Shown here piece by piece: positions 25,185 to 33,073 of a stretch of DNA of 64,000 nucleotides. Location: contig NZ_LTAQ01000012.1 in assembly GCF_001590835.1 (NCBI RefSeq), positions 279,169-343,168 of the forward strand, given 5' to 3'. Position 1 is the first letter of the stretch; each line of letters opens with the position of its first letter. A program made the position numbers and the translations under genes. Origin of the DNA: Bacillus gaemokensis (GTDB lineage: Bacteria > Bacillota > Bacilli > Bacillales > Bacillaceae_G). The notes beneath the pieces are model-generated. The model was not told where the DNA came from. It did no database searches and saw only the letters and a program-made list of their open reading frames with translations.

Positions 25185-25826
25185 TTATTGTTGTAAGATA
25201 TCTTGTTCTAAATACAGCATTTCATCTTCTTGTATTGTACATTTCCCATTTGTTAATTCAATCATCCAATCTGTGAAAATTTGTTTTTGATTTTCTTCCA
25301 CATAAGTATCGAATGTCACAGTTTCTAGGTAGTGTATCTCTTTTAATGCATATTTTGAGTGACGTAATTCATTTTCAAGTTTACCAAGAAGCGTATAATC
25401 GACCTCTGTCTTCATAACGCGCATTAGTTTTCGTTCTACAACACCGACATGGTTAAGCCCTTCACTTGTACACTTTCCATATGCACGAATTAGACCGCCA
25501 GCACCAAGTTTGATGCCGCCAAAATAACGTGTGACGACAACGACAGTATCTTTTAATCCACGTTTTTTTAACACTTCTAACATAGGCACGCCAGCTGTAC
25601 CGCTCGGTTCACCGTCATCATTTGCCTTTTGAATTTCATCGCGTTCACCAATCAAATAGGCAGAGCAGTTATGCGTTGCGTTCCAGTGTTGCTTTTTTAT
25701 TTTTTGGATAAATTCTTGTGCTTCATCTTCTGTTGTAGCTCGGCTCACGAAGCAGATGAATCGTGATTTTTGAATGACAATTTCGTGTTCACCGTAGCCT
25801 TTGATTGTTAAATATTGTAATAGCAA
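25185..25826 (-). CDS. yvyE: YigZ/IMPACT family protein YvyE
   Basis: 213-residue cytoplasmic protein with an N-terminal UPF0029/IMPACT domain (QKSRFICFVSR, NCSAYLIG, DDGEPSGTAG, VVVTRYFGGIKLGAGGLIRAYG) and a C-terminal ferredoxin-like domain. The family is linked to ribosome or translation control, and its role in Bacillus is unclear. The start is TTG, with AGGGGCG about seven bases before it. It is upstream of the LCP gene on the same strand, about 25 bases apart, as in other Bacillus genomes, and divergent from degV. Confidence 0.88.
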   Translation of the reverse strand: MLLQYLTIKGYGEHEIVIQKSRFICFVSRATTEDEAQEFIQKIKKQHWNATHNCSAYLIGERDEIQKANDDGEPSGTAGVPMLEVLKKRGLKDTVVVVTRYFGGIKLGAGGLIRAYGKCTSEGLNHVGVVERKLMRVMKTEVDYTLLGKLENELRHSKYALKEIHYLETVTFDTYVEENQKQIFTDWMIELTNGKCTIQEDEMLYLEQDILQQ

Positions 25827-26068
25827 TGGTATACGCCCCTATCTTTCAAAATTACTCTTACTTTTCATTGTAAAAGGGCGAGATTTTAGATTCAAACATT
25901 TTTTGTAGAAATATAGTAAATTATAATAAATACTTCAATACTTTTTGTTGTAAATGATTCACATGTTTATTATAATTTTAAATCGACAATTTTCATACAT
26001 TAATGCACCTTTTGTTATTTTCGTGTAAAATTAGGGAATCAAAACTTTTTTATAAGGTAGGTACGAAA

Positions 26069-26911
26069 ATGAGAACAGCTATTGTTACTGATAGTACAGC
26101 ATATATACCGAAGCATATTCGTGAGGAACTTAATATACATATGATTCCATTAAATGTAGTTTTCGGAACGGAATCTTATCAAGAAGAATCGGAAATTACA
26201 GCGGAAGATTTTTATGTGAAAGTCCGTGAACATGAAGAACTTCCAAAAACTTCTCAACCAGCAATTGGAAAATTTGTGGAGTTGTTCGAAGAATTGGCAA
26301 AAGATTATGATGCTGTGATTAGTATTCATCTTTCGAGTGGGATTAGTGGTACATATCAAACAGCGACAACAGCAGGGCAGATGGCCAAAGGCATTGATGT
26401 GTATACGTATGATTCTGAAATTAGTTGTGAAGTACAAGGCTTTTATGTACGTGAAGGTGCAACAATGGCGAATGAAGGGAAATCACCAGAAGAGATTGTG
26501 GCTCGATTCGATGAAATAAAGAAGACAATCGATGCGTATTTTGTTGTGGATGACCTACATCACCTGCAGCGTGGTGGTCGTTTAAATAGTGCGCAGGCAT
26601 TTATTGGTAGCTTATTGCAAGTGAAACCGGTTTTATATTTTAGGGATAAAGTGATCATTCCATTTGAAAAAATCCGTACACGTAAAAAGGCGCTGAAGCG
26701 TATCGTTGAGATTTTTGATGAGCAGGCAAGTAAAGGTGTACCAATGGAAGCGGTTATCATTCATGCGAATCGTGAAGAAGAAGCGAAAGCGTGGCAACAA
26801 GAATTGCAAGAACAGTACCCTCATGTCACAATCCGCACTAGTTATTTCGGTGCTGTAATTGGAACGCATTTAGGAGAGGGAGCGCTTGGATTAGGTTGGT
26901 ATACAAAATAA
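26069..26911 (+). CDS. DegV family fatty-acid-binding protein
   Basis: 280-residue member of the DegV/FakB family, which holds fatty acids for phosphorylation by a FakA-type kinase. Signature regions are TDSTAYIP near the start, TSQP, HLSSGISGTYQTA and DLHHLQRGGRL. The frame is open from 26003, but AAGGTAGG lies before ATG at 26069, which matches the family start. It is followed by a strong terminator. DegV paralogues are common in Bacillus and which one this is cannot be told from sequence alone. Confidence 0.9.
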   Translation: MRTAIVTDSTAYIPKHIREELNIHMIPLNVVFGTESYQEESEITAEDFYVKVREHEELPKTSQPAIGKFVELFEELAKDYDAVISIHLSSGISGTYQTATTAGQMAKGIDVYTYDSEISCEVQGFYVREGATMANEGKSPEEIVARFDEIKKTIDAYFVVDDLHHLQRGGRLNSAQAFIGSLLQVKPVLYFRDKVIIPFEKIRTRKKALKRIVEIFDEQASKGVPMEAVIIHANREEEAKAWQQELQEQYPHVTIRTSYFGAVIGTHLGEGALGLGWYTK

Positions 26912-26923
26912 TAAAAATGTAAA

Positions 26924-26951
26924 AGCTCTCTTTTTGTAGAGAGTTTTTTTT
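26924..26951 (+). terminator. Terminator of degV-family gene
   Basis: CTCTC/GAGAG stem followed by eight T residues. Confidence 0.85.
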
Positions 26952-27003
26952 ACGGATGTGTATGCTTGTTTGACAAGTTAATATTTGGAAGTGGTGAAAT
27001 TTA

Positions 27004-27206
27004 ACTTATATAAATACAGATTGAAAGACCGACATAAAACCATTCCTTTTAGGTGGGAGAGAGGATCCGCTCATGGATAGAAGTGGACAGTGCCTTTTTT
27101 AGCCCCATGCCATGTGAAAACAGAAGGAGAAAATGAGTGGAAGTCTCCTTGTATTCTTCATAGCCGTAATTTATATGTTGGAAAATCAAAATGGATTTAT
27201 AAAAAA
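27004..27206 (+). repeat. Dispersed repeat family 1, copy C
   Basis: About 203 bases beginning CTTATATAAATACAG and ending TGGATTTATA. It has the shared ACATAAAACC, GGTGGGAGAGAGGATCC, GCCCCATGCCA and CATAGCC landmarks. It lies between the degV-family and HxlR-type genes. Confidence 0.82.
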
Positions 27207-27271
27207 TAAGGAAAGTTTTATTGCTTACTTTTTATAAGAAACTATTTTATAATGAAGGAGAGGTGAAACAT

Positions 27272-27586
27272 ATGGAGCATAATTCTTGTTTATGTCCAAA
27301 GTTTGAATCGGCTTTTACACTACTTAGTAAAAAGTGGACGGGTTTAATCATTAAATCTTTGTTAGAGGAGCCGAAACGATTTAGAGAAATTGCTGATATT
27401 ATTCCCAATATGAGTGATCGTATGTTGTCGGAACGTTTAAAGGAATTAGAGAGTGAAGGTATAGTAATACGTAATGTGTATCCAGAAGTACCTGTTAGGA
27501 TCGAATATGGGTTAACAGGTAAAGGGAAAGCATTAGAAAGTGTTATGAATGAAGTTCAAAATTGGGCTGAAAAATGGGTGGATTAA
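27272..27586 (+). CDS. HxlR-family regulator, YodB/CatR-like
   Basis: 104-residue winged-helix regulator. ATG at 27272 follows GGAGAGGTG; the open frame runs upstream to 27221 without a better site. The N-terminus SCLCPKFESAF carries a cysteine (Cys8) at the place of the redox-sensing cysteine in YodB and CatR, followed by LLSKKWTGLIIKSLL and the recognition region MSDRMLSERLKELE. It may sense quinones, diamide or other electrophiles, usually repressing an oxidoreductase gene. No such target lies next to it here, so its regulon is elsewhere. Confidence 0.85.
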   Translation: MEHNSCLCPKFESAFTLLSKKWTGLIIKSLLEEPKRFREIADIIPNMSDRMLSERLKELESEGIVIRNVYPEVPVRIEYGLTGKGKALESVMNEVQNWAEKWVD

Positions 27587-27623
27587 TATTTAATCATCTT
27601 TGATCGAGTAGCCCTATGAATAG

Positions 27624-27659
27624 AAAAAAAGTGCAAGGAATGTTCCTTGCACTTTTTTT
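27624..27659 (+). terminator. Terminator of HxlR-type gene
   Basis: AAAGTGCAAGGA/TCCTTGCACTTT stem and T run. Confidence 0.92.
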
Positions 27660-27759
27660 CTTTCTGTAACAAATAAACGACAATTGTATAAAAAAATAGC
27701 ATGATTTTCTTAAGATTCTACAAAAAAATACATAATTCCAAATGCAATATTACATTTAT

Positions 27760-27776
27760 TTTACAAACACGTAACA
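27760..27776 (-). promoter_or_regulatory. WalR (YycF) box upstream of the NlpC/P60 gene
   Basis: On the minus strand TGTTAC-GTGTT-TGTAAA fits the WalR consensus TGTWAH-N5-TGTWAH. It lies just upstream of a TTGATA at 27777, 84 bases before the start codon of a cell-wall hydrolase, the expected class of target. Confidence 0.5.
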
Positions 27777-27859
27777 TTGATAAAAAATCTCCCGAATTAT
27801 GGTATAAATTTTAATAGATTATATACGGAAAAGAAAAAAGAAAGCGGTGTAAAAACAAA

Positions 27860-29176
27860 ATGAAAAAGCTAAAAATGGCATCTTGCGCATTGGCTGCAGG
27901 ATTTATGATGTTTTCAGTGGTAACACCAAGTGTATTTGCGGAAAAAATGGATGATGTAAAAACAGAAATTAATACACAAAATGATACTTTACATAAACAA
28001 CAACAAGAACGTGATGAGCTTCAAAAACAAATGAATGACTTAAATAAAACGGTTCAAGGTTTAGATAAGTCTGTTCAAGAAAATGCAGCAAAACTTGATG
28101 AAACAACGAAAAAAGTTGAAGAAACACAGCAATTGATTGAGAATAAAAACAAAAGTATTGCAGAGTTACAAACGAAAATTGCAAAACGTGAAGATTTATT
28201 AAGAAAACGTTTAGTAGCACTTCAAGAGCAACCAAACACGAACGTTGTAACAGAGGTTGTTGTAAACTCTAAAAACATTGCAGATTTAGTAGATCGCTTA
28301 ACGTCTGTTTCTAAAATCTTCGCATCTGATGAAGATATTATGAAAACACAACAAGAAGATCAAGCAACTGTGAAAAAAGATGTTGAAACGGTAAAAACAA
28401 AACAAAAAGAACTAAAAGAAGCACAAGTAAAAATCGAAACTGCAAAGAAAGAACTTGACGCTGAAAAAGCGAAAAAGCAAGAAGCAGTAACTGATTTAAG
28501 TGGGAAAATGGACACTGTGGTAAACACAATGTCAAGCACAGAAAATCAATTAAAAGAGCTTGAAAAACAAGCGTTACAATTACAGCGTATAGCTGAACAA
28601 GAAGCGCAAGAAAAAGCAGCACAAGAAGCAGCTGCTAAGAAACAAGCAGAAGAAGCACAAAAACAACAAGTAGCACCAACGGCTCCAGTTAAGCAAGAAG
28701 AAGCTAAAAAAGAAGAGCCTAAAAAAGAAGAAGTTAAAAAAGAAGAAGTTAAAAAAGAAGAACCTAAAAAACAAGAAGCTAAAAAAGAAGAGCCTAAAAA
28801 AGATGTTGTTGTACCACCTGTTACTGATGATGGTGGTAATCTCGGAGTAATTGAAAAAGCGAAAAAATATTTAGGTGTTCCATATGTATTCGGTGGTGCA
28901 TCTCCAAGTGGATTTGACTGCAGTGGATTTATTTCTTATGTATATGGAGTAGGGCGTCAAGATGTTGCGGGTTATTGGAATTCTGTTCAAAGACTAAGTA
29001 GCCCACAACCTGGAGATTTAGTATTCTTCCAAAACACATATAAATCAGGTCCATCACATATTGGTATTTACATTGGTGGAGGACAAATGATTCATGCTGG
29101 TGACGGTGGAATTGCGTACTCTAGCTTAAGCAGTAGTTACAACCAATCACATTTCTTAGGTTACGGTAGATTATAA
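27860..29176 (+). CDS. CwlO-like peptidoglycan DL-endopeptidase (NlpC/P60)
   Basis: 438 residues. The signal peptide (1-27, ending SVFA) is followed by a long coiled coil (about 30-265), then a low-complexity linker of KKEE(P/V) repeats (about 275-315), and a C-terminal NlpC/P60 domain with Cys in GFDCSGFIS, His in GPSHIGIYIGG and MIHAGDGG. This layout matches CwlO, the elongation hydrolase activated by FtsEX, whose genes lie at 38.3-39.9 kb. Control by WalRK is suggested by the box at 27760. The linker repeats are coding and may vary in number between strains. Confidence 0.9.
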   Translation: MKKLKMASCALAAGFMMFSVVTPSVFAEKMDDVKTEINTQNDTLHKQQQERDELQKQMNDLNKTVQGLDKSVQENAAKLDETTKKVEETQQLIENKNKSIAELQTKIAKREDLLRKRLVALQEQPNTNVVTEVVVNSKNIADLVDRLTSVSKIFASDEDIMKTQQEDQATVKKDVETVKTKQKELKEAQVKIETAKKELDAEKAKKQEAVTDLSGKMDTVVNTMSSTENQLKELEKQALQLQRIAEQEAQEKAAQEAAAKKQAEEAQKQQVAPTAPVKQEEAKKEEPKKEEVKKEEVKKEEPKKQEAKKEEPKKDVVVPPVTDDGGNLGVIEKAKKYLGVPYVFGGASPSGFDCSGFISYVYGVGRQDVAGYWNSVQRLSSPQPGDLVFFQNTYKSGPSHIGIYIGGGQMIHAGDGGIAYSSLSSSYNQSHFLGYGRL

Positions 29177-29205
29177 GATTTTTAATTAAATAAAACATGT
29201 GTATA

Positions 29206-29250
29206 AAGTCGATAGCTTACTATTTTATAAGTAGGTTATCGGCTTTTTTG
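29206..29250 (+). terminator. Terminator of NlpC/P60 gene
   Basis: 15-base arms AAGTCGATAGCTTAC/GTAGGTTATCGGCTT with three wobble pairs, then T6. Confidence 0.85.
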
Positions 29251-29303
29251 ATTTTTTACGGGATAAATAGAAAGGGTTATAGTAGAGAGGGAGGTGCTTT
29301 ACT

Positions 29304-30650
29304 ATGCTAGTAGGAAGACAAATGCTACTAGAAGAACTTTCGTTATCAAAGGAGGAACTAGACCGTTTGGAGGAGCAAGGAGATATCTCTTTAGCAAGAG
29401 GCGTCATTAGAAAATCTTCACGTTATGTATGTCAGCGCTGCGGAAATATAAAGCAGCGATTATTTACATCATTTTTATGTAAACGATGTAATCAAATGTG
29501 CACGTATTGCCGAAAATGTATCGCGATGGGGCGAGTTGGCGAGTGTACAGTGCTTGTCCGGAGTGTCGGTGATATAGGAAGGAAGAAATGGCTACACCCT
29601 TTACAGTGGGAAGGCAGGTTATCACCTGGGCAGGATATAGCAGCGAGTGGTGTAATGGAAGCTGTTCGGCAGAAAGAGTCCTTTTTCATATGGGCGGTGT
29701 GCGGAGCTGGGAAGACGGAGATGCTATTTTATGGGATAGAAGAAGCACTTAAGAAAGGTGAGCGAGTTTGTATTGCGACTCCGCGAACGGATGTAGTGAT
29801 AGAATTGGCTCCTCGTTTGCAAAGTGTGTTTCCAGAGGTACCGATTGCCGCGTTATATGGCGGTAGTTTGGATCGTGAAAAGGAAGCTAGACTCATCGTT
29901 TCTACAACCCATCAGCTCCTCCGTTATTACAGAGCTTTTGATGTCATGATTATCGATGAAATCGATGCTTTTCCTTACGCGATGGATGAGATGCTACATT
30001 ATGCTGTAGAGCAAGCGTGTAAAGAAAGAGCGGCTCGTATTTATTTAACAGCGACTCCGGCAGAGAGATGGAAACGTAATATTCAAAATGGTAAACAAAA
30101 AGGCGTCACTATTTCAGGACGTTATCATCGTCATCCAATGCCAGTTCCTAAGTTTTGTTGGTGTGGTAATTGGAAGAAGTTGCTCTGGCGTAAAAAAATT
30201 CCTCGCGTTGTATTAGAATGGTTAACATTGTATCTCCAAAAACAATACCCCATTTTTCTATTCGTTCCCCATGTAAGATACGTAGATGAAGTAAGTTTAT
30301 TATTAAAAGAATTAGATAATCGAATTGAAGGTGTTCATGCCGAGGACCTAGGAAGAAAAGAGAAGGTAGCCGCCTTTCGGAAGGGGGATATTCCGCTACT
30401 AGTCACAACAACTATTTTAGAACGCGGTGTAACAGTTGCGAATTTACAAGTGGCTGTTTTAGGTGCGGAAGAAGATATATTCTCGGAAAGTGCGCTTGTT
30501 CAAATTGCCGGTCGTGTTGGTCGGAGCAGACAGGAACCGAGTGGAGATATTGTTTATTTTCATTATGGAAAAACAGAAGCGATGGTCCTTGCGAAAAAAC
30601 ATATTCAATCTATGAACAAAAAGGCGAAGAAGCAAGGATTGATAGATTAA
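29304..30650 (+). CDS. comFA: Competence DNA helicase ComFA
   Basis: 448-residue ATP-driven DEAD-like translocase used for uptake of transforming DNA. The N-terminal zinc module carries CQRCGN, CKRC and CTYCRKC. Walker A is CGAGKTEM, Walker B is IIDEIDAFPY (DEID box), then TATPAE, and a helicase C domain with TTTILERGVTV and QIAGRVGR. ATG follows GAGGGAGGTG. It overlaps comFC by one base. The cereus group is not known to be readily competent, but the gene is intact. Confidence 0.93.
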   Translation: MLVGRQMLLEELSLSKEELDRLEEQGDISLARGVIRKSSRYVCQRCGNIKQRLFTSFLCKRCNQMCTYCRKCIAMGRVGECTVLVRSVGDIGRKKWLHPLQWEGRLSPGQDIAASGVMEAVRQKESFFIWAVCGAGKTEMLFYGIEEALKKGERVCIATPRTDVVIELAPRLQSVFPEVPIAALYGGSLDREKEARLIVSTTHQLLRYYRAFDVMIIDEIDAFPYAMDEMLHYAVEQACKERAARIYLTATPAERWKRNIQNGKQKGVTISGRYHRHPMPVPKFCWCGNWKKLLWRKKIPRVVLEWLTLYLQKQYPIFLFVPHVRYVDEVSLLLKELDNRIEGVHAEDLGRKEKVAAFRKGDIPLLVTTTILERGVTVANLQVAVLGAEEDIFSESALVQIAGRVGRSRQEPSGDIVYFHYGKTEAMVLAKKHIQSMNKKAKKQGLID

Positions 30651-31354
30651 TGCATTGTCTACTTTGTGATGAGTATATTTCGGAAATAGTAAGCTGGTAT
30701 TCTTTTTTTATTCAGTCTCAAAAGCGGTACATATGCGAGTTGTGTGAGCGAGAACTTACCTATATTCTAGGAGAAATTTGTGAAGATTGTGGTCGCTCTT
30801 TTGATTCTCTTTCGGATGAGTATAGAGAAGGGGTGATTTGTAGAGATTGTGCTAAGTGGAGGGGGGCTGGAAAGTTTCAGCTTGTGCGAAATCGATCTGT
30901 GTATGATTACAATGATTGGATGAAGGAAGTGTTAGCTCGGTTTAAATTTCGAGGTGATGCGGAGCTTGTTCAAGTCTTTCGTGCAAGCTTTGTAGCTGCC
31001 TTTCAAAAGTACTTTGCAAATTGCCAGGTGGTTATTCCTGTTCCGCTTAGTAAAGAACGGGAATATGAGCGTGGTTTCAACCAAGCGGAGTTATTGGCTT
31101 CTTGTTTGCCAATTCAAATGTTGCAAACATCTTTAAGTAGAAATAATACAGAAAAACAAAGTAAAAAAAGGCGTGTAGAGAGGCTTTCAATAGCTAATCC
31201 TTTTTATTTTCAAAACGAAGAAAGTTTTGCTGGGAAGCGCATACTATTGATTGATGATGTGTATACGACAGGCATTACCGTTAGACAAGTTGGACAATGT
31301 TTATATGATTCAGGTGCTCAAGTTGTTTCTAGTCTTACTCTTTGCCGCGGATAA
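30650..31354 (+). CDS. comFC: ComFC phosphoribosyltransferase-like competence protein
   Basis: 234 residues. An N-terminal zinc module (CLLCDEY, CELCER, CEDCGRS, CRDCAKW) is followed by a PRTase fold with VIPVPLSKEREYERGFNQAE and the PRPP motif RILLIDDVYTTGIT. It acts with ComFA in DNA uptake. Its ATG overlaps the comFA stop (TAATG), so translation is coupled. All expected motifs are intact. Confidence 0.92.
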   Translation: MHCLLCDEYISEIVSWYSFFIQSQKRYICELCERELTYILGEICEDCGRSFDSLSDEYREGVICRDCAKWRGAGKFQLVRNRSVYDYNDWMKEVLARFKFRGDAELVQVFRASFVAAFQKYFANCQVVIPVPLSKEREYERGFNQAELLASCLPIQMLQTSLSRNNTEKQSKKRRVERLSIANPFYFQNEESFAGKRILLIDDVYTTGITVRQVGQCLYDSGAQVVSSLTLCRG

Positions 31355-31480
31355 TATATACATGTCGAAAGATACAATAAAAAGACGACAAGTCTTCTTT
31401 GACTGGATATGTTGTCATTCGTTATAGTCGAACTATAGGGCGAATACCCTTATTTTTAGAACGAAGGGAATGGAACAAAC

Positions 31481-31678
31481 ATGCAAGGAAGAGTAAAGTG
31501 GTTTAATGCAGAAAAAGGATTTGGGTTTATTGAGCGTGAAGATGGAAATGATGTTTTTGTTCATTTTTCGGCGATTCAACAAGATGGATATAAGTCGTTA
31601 GAAGAGGGACAAAAAGTAGAGTTTGATATTGTAGAAGGTGCGCGTGGGCCACAAGCAGCGAATGTTGTGAAATTGTAA
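31481..31678 (+). CDS. Cold-shock protein, CspA/CspB family
   Basis: 65-residue single-stranded nucleic-acid chaperone. RNP1 (KGFGFIE) and RNP2 (VFVHF) are present. ATG is preceded by GAAGGGAA. The 125-base leader contains a GGGCGAATACCC hairpin followed by TTATTTTT (about 31438-31456). This may be the temperature-responsive 5' UTR structure usual for such genes, or a weak terminator from comFC. Which of the several cereus-group csp genes this is remains open. Confidence 0.93.
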   Translation: MQGRVKWFNAEKGFGFIEREDGNDVFVHFSAIQQDGYKSLEEGQKVEFDIVEGARGPQAANVVKL

Positions 31679-31725
31679 GTTTGAATGCATGTATTTTTAG
31701 GAATATAGAGCTGCGTTTGTGGCAA

Positions 31726-31913
31726 CGGTTTATATATACAATTTGATCTTTCAACATATAAATTGCGGCTATGAAGAACAGAAGGAGATTTCCACTCATT
31801 TTCTCCTTCTGTTTTCACGTAGCATGGGGCTAAAAAGGGCACTGACCGCTTCTACCCATGAGCGGATGCTCTCTCCCATCTAAAAGCAATGGTTTTATGT
31901 CGGTTTTTCAAAC
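31726..31913 (-). repeat. Dispersed repeat family 1, copy D (inverted)
   Basis: About 188 bases on the minus strand. It contains a perfect 12-bp hairpin AACAGAAGGAGA/TCTCCTTCTGTT (31777-31788 with 31802-31813). The GCATGGGGC, CTGACCGCTTCTACCCATG and GGTTTTATGTCGG landmarks are the complements of copies A-C. The distal terminal repeat is degraded. Confidence 0.82.
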
Positions 31914-31974
31914 TATGGAAAGCGTTGTCAAAAAGTTGTTTCTTTTCTGTAACGAATTGTCCATACTTATATTC

Positions 31975-31999
31975 GTTATTTACGATGTTAATAGGGTAA
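31975..31999 (+). promoter_or_regulatory. Possible SigB promoter of hpf
   Basis: GTTATT-N13-GGGTAA resembles the SigB pattern GTTTAA-N12-15-GGGTAT. Stress (SigB) control of hpf/yvyD is known in Bacillus. It lies 146 bases before the hpf start. Confidence 0.35.
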
Positions 32000-32144
32000 A
32001 ATAAAAATAGAAACGATGCATCTTTTCTTTTCAACAAAAAACGATAAAAAATTGCAATTTCGCTAACTTTTTTAAAAAAGTTAGGAGGAGTTTTTAAGCC
32101 GTTGTCGAAACTGTATACATAGGCTTGAAAGGAGGAATTCATCT

Positions 32145-32687
32145 ATGAAATTCAACATTCGTGGTGAAAATATTGAGGTAACTCCAGCATTAAAGGATTA
32201 TGTAGAGAAAAAAATTAGCAAATTAGAGCGTTATTTTGATACATTCCCAGAGATTAAAGTTAACTTAAAAGTATACTCTGACAAGCAACGTGTCGAGGTA
32301 ACAATTCCTTTTACAGATTTATTACTTCGTGCAGAAGAAACTCATAGCGATATGTACGCTGCAATCGATTTAGTAGTTGATAAAATCGAGCGACAAATTC
32401 GTAAACATAAAACAAAAGTGAATCGTAAATTACGTGAAAAAGGTTCTCCTAAAACTGCACTCATTCTTGCAGGGCCAGTGGCGACTCAGGAAGAAGTGCA
32501 AGAGGATGATTTAGAACTTGTACGTACAAAACGATTTGATTTAAAACCAATGGATGTAGAAGAAGCGATTTTACAAATGGATATGTTAGGTCATAACTTC
32601 TTCGTCTTCACAAATGCGGATACAAATGAAACGAATGTTGTATATGGCCGTAAAGATGGAAAATATGGATTAATTGAAACAAAATAA
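32145..32687 (+). CDS. hpf: Long-form ribosome hibernation promoting factor
   Basis: 180-residue HPF (YvyD) that binds the 30S subunit and dimerises 70S ribosomes to 100S in stationary phase. The N-terminal ribosome-binding domain (1-100, MKFNIRGENIEVTPALKDYVEKK...) and C-terminal dimerisation domain (about 125-180, RTKRFDLKPMDVEEAILQMDMLGH, ending YGRKDGKYGLIE) are both present. ATG follows AAAGGAGG. It is the usual neighbour of secA in Firmicutes. Confidence 0.95.
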   Translation: MKFNIRGENIEVTPALKDYVEKKISKLERYFDTFPEIKVNLKVYSDKQRVEVTIPFTDLLLRAEETHSDMYAAIDLVVDKIERQIRKHKTKVNRKLREKGSPKTALILAGPVATQEEVQEDDLELVRTKRFDLKPMDVEEAILQMDMLGHNFFVFTNADTNETNVVYGRKDGKYGLIETK

Positions 32688-32692
32688 TAAAT

Positions 32693-32726
32693 AAAAAACG
32701 CAGCTGTAAAAGGCTGCGTTTTTTTA
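32693..32726 (+). terminator. Terminator of hpf
   Basis: AAAAACGCAGC/GCTGCGTTTTT stem with T run. Confidence 0.93.
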
Positions 32727-32763
32727 ATTTCTATGAAAGATGTGAAAGACTTTTGTTTTTCTG

Positions 32764-32829
32764 TGTGGATAGCGGGATAAACTGTCTATAAAGTAAAGCT
32801 TCCATCCATAGGGGGGCTTGCTGTCCACA
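32764..32829 (+). other. 66-base foldable element between hpf and secA
   Basis: TGTGGATAGC pairs with GCTGTCCACA (one wobble) around an inner AAGC...GGCTT stem-loop. The direct repeat GCGGGATAAA occurs at about 32772 and 32834. There is no T run, so it is not a simple terminator. The rest of the 386-base gap holds only the secA promoter region. Confidence 0.45.
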
Positions 32830-33073
32830 AATGCGGGATAAATGCTGTATTGAGCAAAATTTTACCTAATTTTGTTCATACATTTGGTCGGTTGTTGTCA
32901 TAGTTATAAGACAAGTGTTACAATTATCAATAGGTTTATACATTTTATGTGTTTTTTATTTAGGAGAGAAATTGGCAAAAAATAAATTTAATTTTTATAA
33001 CGACTGAGTAGTGAACAGAAAGATAGAGCACTATCGGAAGTTTTATTTTAATAAAAAGAGGAGCGTATTTCCT

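Noticed and set aside
28690-28805. Tandem KKEE(P/V) coding repeats as a possible CRISPR or minisatellite
   Set aside because: They encode the linker of the CwlO-like protein; units are unequal and without spacers.
33011-33073. Extra 21 N-terminal residues on SecA
   Set aside because: The family start [10 protein letters not shown] and GAGGAGCG both point to ATG at 33074.
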